Assembly: GCA_047639415.1 (NCBI GenBank)
Contig: JBLINP010000307.1
Coordinates: 1-5,407 of the forward strand
DNA from: OFTM34 sp047639415
GTDB lineage: Bacteria; Planctomycetota; UBA1135; GCA-002686595
Direction: 5' to 3'
Length of the DNA stretch: 5,407 nucleotides
Below, piece after piece: positions 1 through 5,407 of this stretch. The notes under the pieces are model-generated. The model was not told where the DNA came from, ran no database searches, and was given only the letters and a program-made list of their open reading frames with translations. The number at the start of each line of letters is the position of its first letter. Position 1 is the first letter of the stretch. The position numbers were made by a program, and so were the translations under genes.

Positions 1-112
1 TGGCGTCCTCGACGACCTTACAAGGTCGTCTGCGGGGGCAAGTATCTGCAAAGTGCCAGCAGGAACCAATTCGAGGCGTTTTGCCTCGCGGTTCATGAAT
101 AATCCGGGCTAG
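1..112. other. Unassigned stretch with hairpins, no convincing gene
   Basis: No gene can be supported here. All three plus-strand frames are open from the left edge for about 100 nt, ending at TAA 100-102, TGA near 96 and TAG 110-112, so the end of a gene lying outside the window is possible but the frame cannot be chosen. Two perfect short inverted repeats are present: GACGACCT/AGGTCGTC at 11-18 and 23-30 with a 4-nt loop, and CGAGGC/GCCTCG at 72-77 and 83-88 with a GTTTT loop. Neither is followed by a T-run on either strand, so neither is a typical Rho-independent terminator. The stretch could be the edge of a neighbouring repeat or mobile element. Confidence 0.35.
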
Positions 113-155
113 ATCAAAGCAAAGGGGAGGGGCAGCTCAATAGCTACCCCTCCCC
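113..155 (-). terminator. Rho-independent terminator of the pilin-like operon
   Basis: Read on the minus strand, a GGGGAGGGG arm plus T plus AGCT (155 down to 142) pairs with AGCT plus G plus CCCCTCCCC (137 down to 124) around an ATTG loop. This gives a 14-bp stem with one G-U wobble. It is followed at once by TTTGCTTTGAT, a T-rich tail. It starts 48 nt after the stop codon of the 790-residue gene and is well placed to end that operon. On the plus strand the same stem has a C-A mismatch and is followed by GTTCTTT, so weak activity in that direction is possible. Confidence 0.88.
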
Positions 156-170
156 GTTCTTTACCACGAG

Positions 171-189
171 CGGTTCTCTCGCTGAACCG
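171..189. repeat. Small inverted repeat between stop codon and terminator
   Basis: CGGTTC at 171-176 and GAACCG at 184-189 form a perfect 6-bp stem with a 7-nt loop. It lies between the stop codon of the 790-residue gene and the strong terminator, so it would be in the 3' untranslated part of the minus-strand transcript. It has no T-run and no clear role. It may only stabilise the mRNA end or be chance. Confidence 0.4.
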
Positions 190-203
190 AAGGTTTGATT
201 GCG

Positions 204-2576
204 CTACAACACGTTGGAAGTCGGGTTCCAGAGCGTGCGCTTGATCTCAACCTTGTTCGGGTTGGGAATCGTAACGAGATCATCCTTATTGATGCGCGGA
301 TCGTAGTTCAGTTGCAGGCCGATCAAGTAATTCGAACCGGGTACATTGCTAGCAGTACCCGCACCCGCGGTGTACTTGGCGCCGGGCGATAGTAATCCCA
401 GATCTGCGCAGACGATGGCGCCATTGACTTGGAGCTGACCCACCATGGTGGTGGAGCGATTGACGATTCCAAAGACCGCGTTGTTGGTGTAAATCAACGA
501 GTCGATTTCGAGCGGAGCGCCATACGGCCGACTGTTCATGAAGTAATCGAGCGACAGCTTGTACATGTCTTCCGAAATCCACTCGTCGTTAGGCGAAATC
601 TGAGAGACGACCTCGCCAGCAGCGGGCGTGATGTAAGTCAGATCCGATGATTCCCAATCAAGCGGCACTTCGAAATCGCCCAACCAGGTATCGGCGGTCG
701 TGTCGTAGTACAGACCGCCCTTGTTGTACATCGGGATTTTGTCTCCGGTGCCGTAGGCGTAGAAACGCGGCTTATATGTCGTGCCGCCATTTTGAGCAGG
801 ACTGATGTAGTGCGGATTTGCAGCCGTCCAAGTCAAGGGATCAGTGTTGTCGTCACTGGGTCCAGGCAAAAGAGGCTGAGTCTTCATCCATTCCGTTCGA
901 TTGAACAGGGAGATCTCCGCCAGCGAAAATGACCAGTCGTCTGTGCCGGAACCTTGGGCTGTATCCGTACCACTGATAAAGCCTGAGCTCGCTCCGAACA
1001 GTGACATCGGTCGTAAGTAATCGCCGATCATCACGTTGCCACCCGCGACGATCGCGAGCAGGTTTTTACCGTTCGCTCCTTCACCGAAGGTGCGATTCCC
1101 ATTGGCGTCAACTCCGTCGGCATACACGATGTCGGTCGGAATGTAGACATTGCCGCGAACGGTCAAAGTGCCTTCTCCCTCAACAACACCCGTGATGATC
1201 AAGTCACCGTCGATTGCAACGTCTCCATCAATATGGATCGGGTTGTTCTGGGTGCCCCTCAGGATCATATTGCCCGAAGCAAGGTCCGTGACCGTATTGA
1301 GGTTACCAGCAGTCAACGCCGCCGCGTAGTCGGGTAGCGTGGTGATCGGACTCGCCGAACTCGAAACGTTGATGAGACCCGAAAGCAGTTTTCCACCTTT
1401 GAGTTTGGCAACTGCTGCGTCGAATTCTTCATCGTCGACGATCTTATTGCCTATGCCAGCCGGGTACGCGGGCGTTCCCGTTGCCGGATCGATGCCGCCA
1501 TTGTCCGGGATCGGGGCGGGGAAAGAGGTAGGCAATGCCCCGTCCACCATTTCCGAAAAGTTCGAGGAGTAGTTGAGGTAGAGGTTTTCGCCGGCGGAGG
1601 GTGTCGCACCTGCCGGAGAAAACTTATTGATCGAGACCTCTCCCCAGCTGTCGGGGATCACTTGGCCTTGGCTGTCAAAGTCGAAACTGCCCATGCTGAG
1701 TGAATTCCAATCACTGGTCGCGAAGGGAATCCCTTCGTGGTCCGTTGCTGCTCCGCGAACATAGATGGATCCGGCGACGACGCTGTCAGAATCAAAATCG
1801 TTTACGGCCCACGAATTACCGTCCATGTTGTGACGCAACATCAAGGTCTCAAGCGTGCCCACCTTGACTTTGTCGTAAGCGGCGGTCGGATCGCTTCCGA
1901 AGAAACGCTCCGTCGAATCGATTTGCGTGTGGCAAAAAATGCAATTGACGTTGTTGGCCAAGATGCCGTACTCCAGGCCATCGAAGAGCGAAGGCTCTAC
2001 GGTGTAAACCTGTTGCACCGCGCGATTGAGAACCGGATTGACGATTCCCTTTCCGCGGTTGGTACTGGCCGAAACCGTCAAGTACAGCTGTGTCGATTCT
2101 GCATCGACGTCACGTCGATAAACTTGAATCGAGTCAATACTGACGTTGTTGAAATCTAGATCGCCACCGCCGCCAGCCGGTAGGCCGACTGCGTTGAGCA
2201 TATCTTGACCTTCGGTCGCGCCGGGCGGATCGCCAATGCCATTGTTCGCAACGCCGAGCGAATCCAAGTAAGCGCGGAAGTTGACGATGCTTCCCGGGGT
2301 TCCATTTGCAGGATTGCCTCCAGTGGCAATCGCCGAAGCCCAATAGCCTGCCCACAGATTGTCGGCTGAAAGGATGGCGACACTCTCAACTGCACTGGAA
2401 AGACGATAATCGTCATCGTGCTGGTTGAGTGTGCGCGTGCCTGACAGACCTGTCATCAAGAGCGCTAACCCGAAGATCGAAAGTGCTGAAACAGCGACTA
2501 ACGTAACGACGAGCACAGAGCCACGTTGATTAGAACGATGCGAGCGTACGCTCGCCCCCAAATTGCTTTTACGCAT
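204..2576 (-). CDS. PilX/GspK-like large minor pilin with a CxxCH motif
   Basis: This 790-residue protein starts with a basic leader and R18-G19, followed by a hydrophobic helix at about residues 20-42 (SVLVVTLVAV and onward). The pattern is that of PilX_N/GspK-type prepilins. Taking cleavage after G19, mature position +5 is V24 rather than Glu, as is usual for GspK and PilX tip subunits. The large remainder should lie outside the inner membrane. Residues 212-216 read CIFCH, a CxxCH heme c attachment signature; the only other cysteine is C723. Residues about 447-482 contain short DGD/GNV-type repeats (HIDGDVAIDGDL, then VRGNVYI) that resemble beta-solenoid rungs, and the C-terminal part (about 689-770) has a similar strand-rich look. 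AAGG at 2585-2588, 8 nt from ATG, supports the start. It is the last gene of the set, 112 nt after the PilW-like gene. Much longer than ordinary PilX or GspK. The family call is good for the N-terminus; the role of the large ectodomain is inferred. Confidence 0.77.
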   Translation of the reverse strand: MRKSNLGASVRSHRSNQRGSVLVVTLVAVSALSIFGLALLMTGLSGTRTLNQHDDDYRLSSAVESVAILSADNLWAGYWASAIATGGNPANGTPGSIVNFRAYLDSLGVANNGIGDPPGATEGQDMLNAVGLPAGGGGDLDFNNVSIDSIQVYRRDVDAESTQLYLTVSASTNRGKGIVNPVLNRAVQQVYTVEPSLFDGLEYGILANNVNCIFCHTQIDSTERFFGSDPTAAYDKVKVGTLETLMLRHNMDGNSWAVNDFDSDSVVAGSIYVRGAATDHEGIPFATSDWNSLSMGSFDFDSQGQVIPDSWGEVSINKFSPAGATPSAGENLYLNYSSNFSEMVDGALPTSFPAPIPDNGGIDPATGTPAYPAGIGNKIVDDEEFDAAVAKLKGGKLLSGLINVSSSASPITTLPDYAAALTAGNLNTVTDLASGNMILRGTQNNPIHIDGDVAIDGDLIITGVVEGEGTLTVRGNVYIPTDIVYADGVDANGNRTFGEGANGKNLLAIVAGGNVMIGDYLRPMSLFGASSGFISGTDTAQGSGTDDWSFSLAEISLFNRTEWMKTQPLLPGPSDDNTDPLTWTAANPHYISPAQNGGTTYKPRFYAYGTGDKIPMYNKGGLYYDTTADTWLGDFEVPLDWESSDLTYITPAAGEVVSQISPNDEWISEDMYKLSLDYFMNSRPYGAPLEIDSLIYTNNAVFGIVNRSTTMVGQLQVNGAIVCADLGLLSPGAKYTAGAGTASNVPGSNYLIGLQLNYDPRINKDDLVTIPNPNKVEIKRTLWNPTSNVL

Positions 2577-2584
2577 ATCCCTTG

Positions 2585-2588
2585 CCTT
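2585..2588 (-). promoter_or_regulatory. Ribosome binding site of the PilX/GspK-like gene
   Basis: On the minus strand AAGG lies 8 nt before the ATG at 2576. A second purine run, AAGGG at 2579-2583, is only 2 nt from the ATG and is too close to serve well. The site supports ATG 2576 as the start. Confidence 0.5.
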
Positions 2589-2591
2589 ATC

Positions 2592-2613
2592 ACGGTTCGC
2601 AATCGCAAACCGT
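2592..2613 (-). promoter_or_regulatory. Leader hairpin just upstream of the PilX/GspK-like gene
   Basis: In the minus-strand transcript ACGGUUUGC (2613 down to 2605) pairs with GCGAACCGU (2600 down to 2592) around a GAUU tetraloop. The stem is 9 bp with one U-G wobble. It ends 15 nt before the start codon, just upstream of the AAGG ribosome binding site. No U-run follows, so it is not a standard terminator. It sits in the only sizeable gap inside the operon and could be an mRNA processing or stability element that sets the amount of the large subunit. The structure is seen in the sequence; the function is inferred. Confidence 0.5.
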
Positions 2614-2688
2614 TCCCTTTTAGTTCAATTACCGTCCCCTTCCCGGAGGACGTCTCAATGCCTTACTCGATAACTCGTTCGCTTCTCG

Positions 2689-3732
2689 CTACAACCCGTT
2701 TCGGTTCCTCAAGAAAACGACTGATTCAACTTTTCGTACGATGGGTACGTTCTTTGTCGACCTTCCAATGAGGAAAAGTCGGACGTGCAAAATGCGGCTA
2801 TCGGCGTCCCACAGAAAGAGCGGGTCGTTAAACCCATCACCATCCAGGTCGCTGCCCCAGTTGCATTGTTCTTGGAGAATGGCGGTCGGTCCCAACCCCA
2901 AATCATCGACATCGCCGCCAGGCGTATCCGTGTCCCAGCTTCGCCGGCGCAACTTGCCAATGTCAAAGACGTCCAAGAGGTCTCCGTCTTGATTGATGTC
3001 ATCGCCGGTTTCTGACTCAGCAAATGAGTTGACCGGAATGAAATCGATGGAGCTCCAACCGCTGAGGATTTGATTGTTGGCGACGGTGGCACCCCATTGA
3101 ATGTCTTCCCCGCTCAAGTAGTTCGTGCCCCCAGTGGGATCGATGGGGGTTCGGAACGAAATGCCTGCACCGGCGCCGCGATAAAAGACTCCGACGCCTT
3201 CCTCCTCTGCAATGCCGTCGAACTCAGAGGCCGTCGGATTGATTTGGTTGCTAATTGGTTCAGCTAGGCCAGCCCAAACAATCTGCATGTTAATCGGATG
3301 GTCGGCGCCCGACGTGCAGGCGATACCGCGCGTCAAAGTCTCAAACGTGTCGTTCGAACTTGTACCCGCGCCGAGTGAGTCGTACGAGACGATTTCAAAA
3401 TCGGCTTGTCCGCGACTGAGCATGAGCACGCCTTGTTCGGGAAAGCCCCGAGTTGAATCGACTACCAGCGATGAAGTCGTCGCACTTGCGAGCGGACTGG
3501 TGACGAAAGCTGTAGGCGATGCTATGAGCGCATCGGCCATTTCACGCTCGATACTGTGGAGCATCAACTGCGTGCGATCTTCGAGCGCGGACAACGTGAG
3601 CGTACTCTGAGAAAGGGTGAGATCGCGTTCCATCAAGGCCATTGAGGAAAGCAAGACCACGCTAAAGAGCGCGCTGGTCACCATGACTTCGAGCAGCGTG
3701 AAGCCCGATCGTGAATTGGAAGGCATCAACAT
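2689..3732 (-). CDS. PilW/GspJ-like minor prepilin
   Basis: This 347-residue protein has a short leader and a type IV prepilin cleavage motif, RSG-FTLLEV, with G10 at -1, F11 at +1 and E15 at +5, followed by a hydrophobic helix to about residue 33. Size and position after a PilV/GspI-like gene fit PilW/GspJ. After inner-membrane prepilin processing it would join the pilus or pseudopilus tip. Two acidic loops look like calcium sites: D245-x-N247-x-D249-G-D251 with D254, and D295-x-D297-x-D299-G-x-N-D303. C139 and C290 are the only cysteines and could form a disulfide. The ATG at 3732 lies 3 nt after the previous stop and no clear ribosome binding site is visible, which suggests translational coupling; the in-frame ATG at 3726 (M3) is an alternative start giving an 8-residue leader. 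Family level is secure; which machine it serves is not. Confidence 0.85.
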   Translation of the reverse strand: MLMPSNSRSGFTLLEVMVTSALFSVVLLSSMALMERDLTLSQSTLTLSALEDRTQLMLHSIEREMADALIASPTAFVTSPLASATTSSLVVDSTRGFPEQGVLMLSRGQADFEIVSYDSLGAGTSSNDTFETLTRGIACTSGADHPINMQIVWAGLAEPISNQINPTASEFDGIAEEEGVGVFYRGAGAGISFRTPIDPTGGTNYLSGEDIQWGATVANNQILSGWSSIDFIPVNSFAESETGDDINQDGDLLDVFDIGKLRRRSWDTDTPGGDVDDLGLGPTAILQEQCNWGSDLDGDGFNDPLFLWDADSRILHVRLFLIGRSTKNVPIVRKVESVVFLRNRNGL

Positions 3733-3735
3733 GAT

Positions 3736-4311
3736 CTAAAAGCCGACCGCGAAGAAGGCGTGCGTAATGCTGGATGTACCAGCGCCGCTGCGATAATTGA
3801 GGGTGATGACGATGGGCAGCAATCGAGCATCTCCGGTGACATCGGTATCGGTTGCGTCGAGGTCGCCGTTGAGGTCGCGGGGCAATCCAAGATTGGCACT
3901 TACGTCCGCGTCCGTGGTCGTTTCGTCGGTGATGATGGTGATCGCTCCCACGGTGGCGGCGCCGAGCGGAGGATTGAGCTCGTCAACATTAAAGGTGTTG
4001 CCGACCGTTCCTCCAGGGCCGTACGTATCGACGATCTCCTGTACCCAGTCGTCAGGTGACTGCTCGATGGTCCTGTAGGAAAGCGAGTGGATGCGCTCGG
4101 CGATTGATCGAACGGCATTGTTCGCGAGCACGCGCTCTCGGTTCGTTCGACGCAAGGAGTGCGATTGCAGAGTCGCAGCGCTAACGCTGACGAGCGCCAC
4201 GACCATGATGACCATAGCGAACGAGAGTTCGACGAGGGTGAACCCCGATCGCCGACAATGACGCTTTTTGACTACGCGACCGTTCGCGTATTGGTTTTCC
4301 GCTTCCAACAT
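3736..4311 (-). CDS. PilV/GspI-like minor prepilin
   Basis: This 191-residue protein has a 23-residue basic leader ending in CRRSG, then FTLVELSF: G23 at -1, F24 at +1 and E28 at +5, the full prepilin peptidase signature. A hydrophobic helix of about 20 residues follows (to about 46) and continues into a helix rich in Arg and Asn. The length and first place in the operon fit PilV/GspI, the small minor pilin that helps start tip assembly. Near the C-terminus D146-x-N148-G-D150-x-D152, with D155 and D157, forms an acidic loop resembling a calcium site. The start is supported by AGGGA at 4316-4320, 4 nt upstream of ATG. It is the first gene of the minus-strand set and nearly touches the next. 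A FimT/GspH-like pseudopilin is less likely because the GspJ- and GspK-like proteins follow directly. Confidence 0.86.
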   Translation of the reverse strand: MLEAENQYANGRVVKKRHCRRSGFTLVELSFAMVIMVVALVSVSAATLQSHSLRRTNRERVLANNAVRSIAERIHSLSYRTIEQSPDDWVQEIVDTYGPGGTVGNTFNVDELNPPLGAATVGAITIITDETTTDADVSANLGLPRDLNGDLDATDTDVTGDARLLPIVITLNYRSGAGTSSITHAFFAVGF

Positions 4312-4315
4312 AATT

Positions 4316-4320
4316 TCCCT
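4316..4320 (-). promoter_or_regulatory. Ribosome binding site of the PilV/GspI-like gene
   Basis: On the minus strand AGGGA is separated from ATG 4311 by AATT. It is the clearest Shine-Dalgarno sequence in the window and fixes the start of the first gene of the operon, including its unusually long 23-residue leader. Confidence 0.65.
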
Positions 4321-4389
4321 ATTGCGACCTTCCCGAGGTCATTTCCCAAGCAACCATCTCGACCCGGGCATCAGCCCGACTGAACAAAA

Positions 4390-4418
4390 CCTCTAGATTG
4401 CCGCTAGAGCTTTGTAAA
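4390..4418 (-). promoter_or_regulatory. Weak candidate promoter for the pilin-like operon
   Basis: On the minus strand TTTACA (4418 down to 4413), close to TTGACA, is followed after 17 nt by TAGAGG (4395 down to 4390), a poor -10 match. The inverted repeat CTCTAG-N7-CTAGAG at 4391-4409 lies over the spacer and most of the -10, so it could be an operator if this is the promoter. The -10 mismatch keeps this call tentative. Confidence 0.22.
4391..4409. repeat. Inverted repeat CTCTAG-N7-CTAGAG
   Basis: A perfect 6-bp inverted repeat with a 7-nt spacer (4391-4396 and 4404-4409). A further CAAA/TTTG pairing at 4385-4388 and 4411-4414 can extend it past a small internal loop. On the minus strand it is followed by GTTTTGTT, so it could be a transcription-factor half-site pair or a weak attenuator in the leader of the pilin-like operon. 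It lies about 80 nt upstream of that operon's start codon. Confidence 0.45.
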
Positions 4419-4649
4419 GCCGGTGCATGTGCATTGATCTCGGAGAACTCCGAAGCGGAATGCTTTTCTCTACGGGCAGCCGGCGCGACGATAAAAAGCG
4501 CACTACTTGCTCTCCGTCGCTGAAAAAGTGAGTCAAAGCTGCTTCTTCGAGGGAGGAGACCTTCCCTGATTGAAGGAATGCTCGCGACGAGGCAAAATGC
4601 GGGCTAGGAAGTCCAGGACTCGCACCCCGTCATTCGACTCCAAACCTCT

Positions 4650-5407
4650 ATGCGAATTTGTTTAACGGTTCACGGCTTCCCGCCCTTCGAACGTACCGGT
4701 GTCGAGAATTACACGCGCAGTCTGGCGGCCTCACTGGTTCGTGCAGGCCACGTCGTGGAAGTGTTTGCCCCTTGCCCTCCCGGTGATCTTCCCAACCTCG
4801 CACTTCGACGAGAGATTGTTGATGGCGTTGGGGTGAATTGGTTGGGCATGGGCCGTGAGCCTCAAAATCCCGAAGAGATGTTGAATCCGCCGGGTATCGC
4901 GACTCGCTTCGGAGCCTTCTTGGATCGCGAACGTCCTGACGTTGTTCATTTTCAGCACGTCGTCAAGTTGGGTACTGGGCTCATTGGAGAAGCGTGTAAA
5001 CGGAAGATCCCGACGATTTACACGGCGCACGATTACTACGCGCATTGTCATCGCTACACCTTGCTGCGCCCGGACTTGAAACGGTGTGAGACGATTGGTG
5101 ATCCAAAAGCGTGCGCCCGCTGCGATCAAGCGCTGGCGGTGCTGAACGAGATTGAAGGTTTGGGCGACTACCAAATGGGCGTACGCCCCGAAGGATTGAA
5201 AGCTGCTGAGCGCGATCGCCTGGAGGCCGCTTTAGATGGGCGCACGGTCGACGCTGGATTCACGATTGAAGATCAGGAGGCATCCCAGACCCTGCGCAAA
5301 AAATTGGATGAACGCAGACTGGAGGACTTCAGCAAGTTGAATTTGTTGTTAGCGCCGACGCTGTTTTTGCGGGATCGCTTAATCGATGGGGGCCTCGAGC
5401 CTTCAAA
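4650..5407 (+). CDS. GT4-type glycosyltransferase, 3' truncated by window end
   Basis: The first 252 codons of a GT-B fold glycosyltransferase of the family 4 type; the reading frame is open to the right edge. Such enzymes are cytoplasmic or membrane-associated and transfer a sugar from a nucleotide-sugar donor to a glycan or lipid-linked acceptor. Visible are the N-terminal beta strand and glycine loop (MRICLTVHGFPP, then TGVENYTRSLA at about 16-26), the first Rossmann domain with DVVHFQH at 97-103, IYTAHDYY at 123-130, and the inter-domain segment LLLAPTLFLRDRL at about 232-244. The donor-binding C-terminal domain with its E-x7-E motif lies outside the window. C133, C146, C155 and C158 form a four-cysteine cluster, and a charged, probably helical stretch covers about 160-228. 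The start is chosen because the fold begins at this ATG; no good ribosome binding site precedes it. The donor and acceptor cannot be told. Transcribed away from the pilin-like operon. Confidence 0.9.
   Translation, partial: MRICLTVHGFPPFERTGVENYTRSLAASLVRAGHVVEVFAPCPPGDLPNLALRREIVDGVGVNWLGMGREPQNPEEMLNPPGIATRFGAFLDRERPDVVHFQHVVKLGTGLIGEACKRKIPTIYTAHDYYAHCHRYTLLRPDLKRCETIGDPKACARCDQALAVLNEIEGLGDYQMGVRPEGLKAAERDRLEAALDGRTVDAGFTIEDQEASQTLRKKLDERRLEDFSKLNLLLAPTLFLRDRLIDGGLEPS

Larger units (their letters stand above)
4312..4649. other. Divergent intergenic region with inverted repeats
   Basis: This 338-nt stretch separates the minus-strand pilin-like operon from the plus-strand glycosyltransferase and should carry both promoters. 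No protein gene is convincing. Short perfect inverted repeats are seen: GACCT/AGGTC at 4326-4340, CGGGC/GCCCG at 4365-4378, CTCTAG/CTAGAG at 4391-4409, TCGGA/TCCGA at 4440-4453 and AGGGA/TCCCT around 4549-4566. GTGCAT occurs twice in tandem at 4424-4435. I see no strong sigma-70 promoter toward the glycosyltransferase and no clear sigma-54 (GG-N10-GC) element. Confidence 0.6.

Noticed and set aside
72..88. CGAGGC-GTTTT-GCCTCG hairpin as a terminator
   Set aside because: The stem is only 6 bp and no T-run follows on either strand.
1737..2159. Plus-strand open frame of 140 codons
   Set aside because: It lies wholly inside the 790-residue minus-strand gene, whose prepilin helix, CxxCH and repeats make it the real frame; the product resembles no family I know.
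204..2576. The large protein as a multiheme cytochrome nanowire subunit
   Set aside because: Only one CxxCH motif is present, while nanowire cytochromes carry several; the N-terminus is that of a prepilin-like protein.
3212..3610. Plus-strand open frame of 132 codons
   Set aside because: It is antisense to the PilW/GspJ-like gene and shows no motif or signal sequence.
4427..4531. Small plus-strand frame of 34 residues in the divergent intergenic region
   Set aside because: No ribosome binding site, no recognisable motif, and it spans an inverted repeat; could be checked by conservation but is not supported here.
4731..5174. Minus-strand open frame of 147 codons
   Set aside because: It is antisense to the glycosyltransferase, which has clear GT4 motifs across the same bases.
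1..5407. CRISPR array, tRNA or rRNA genes
   Set aside because: No regularly spaced repeats and no tRNA- or rRNA-like segments were seen on reading through the window.

Overview
The window looks like chromosomal DNA from a Gram-negative-type bacterium of moderate GC content. The style of the encoded proteins (prepilin-type signal sequences, large pilin-like proteins with acidic DxDxDG-type loops, weak or variable ribosome binding sites) would fit a planctomycete or a related environmental lineage. That placement is an inference, because no marker gene is present.

Layout. Positions 1-203 hold no convincing gene but contain several hairpins, including a strong Rho-independent terminator that reads on the minus strand. 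Positions 204-4311 hold three minus-strand genes, transcribed from right to left: a 191-residue PilV/GspI-like prepilin, a 347-residue PilW/GspJ-like prepilin 3 nt downstream, and, after a 112-nt gap with a hairpin, a 790-residue PilX/GspK-like protein. The terminator follows 48 nt after the last stop codon. Positions 4312-4649 form a 338-nt divergent intergenic region with inverted repeats. From 4650 to the right edge runs the first 252 codons of a plus-strand GT-B family 4 glycosyltransferase, cut off by the window end.

How the genes fit together. The order, the sizes and the residue at mature position +5 (Glu, Glu, then Val) match the GspI-GspJ-GspK and PilV-PilW-PilX sets, which build the tip of a type II secretion pseudopilus or type IV pilus. 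The three minus-strand genes are therefore read as one minor-pilin tip operon. No assembly ATPase, secretin, platform protein, major pilin or prepilin peptidase lies in the window, so the machine it belongs to must be encoded elsewhere. The glycosyltransferase is divergent and may be unrelated (envelope or exopolysaccharide synthesis), although pilin glycosylation cannot be excluded.

The most unusual feature is a single CxxCH motif (the covalent heme c attachment signature) in the large PilX/GspK-like tip protein, on the side of the membrane where cytochrome c maturation takes place. If it binds heme, this would be a heme-bearing pilus tip. The EF-hand-like acidic loops in the two smaller pilins and a four-cysteine cluster in the glycosyltransferase are also worth checking.
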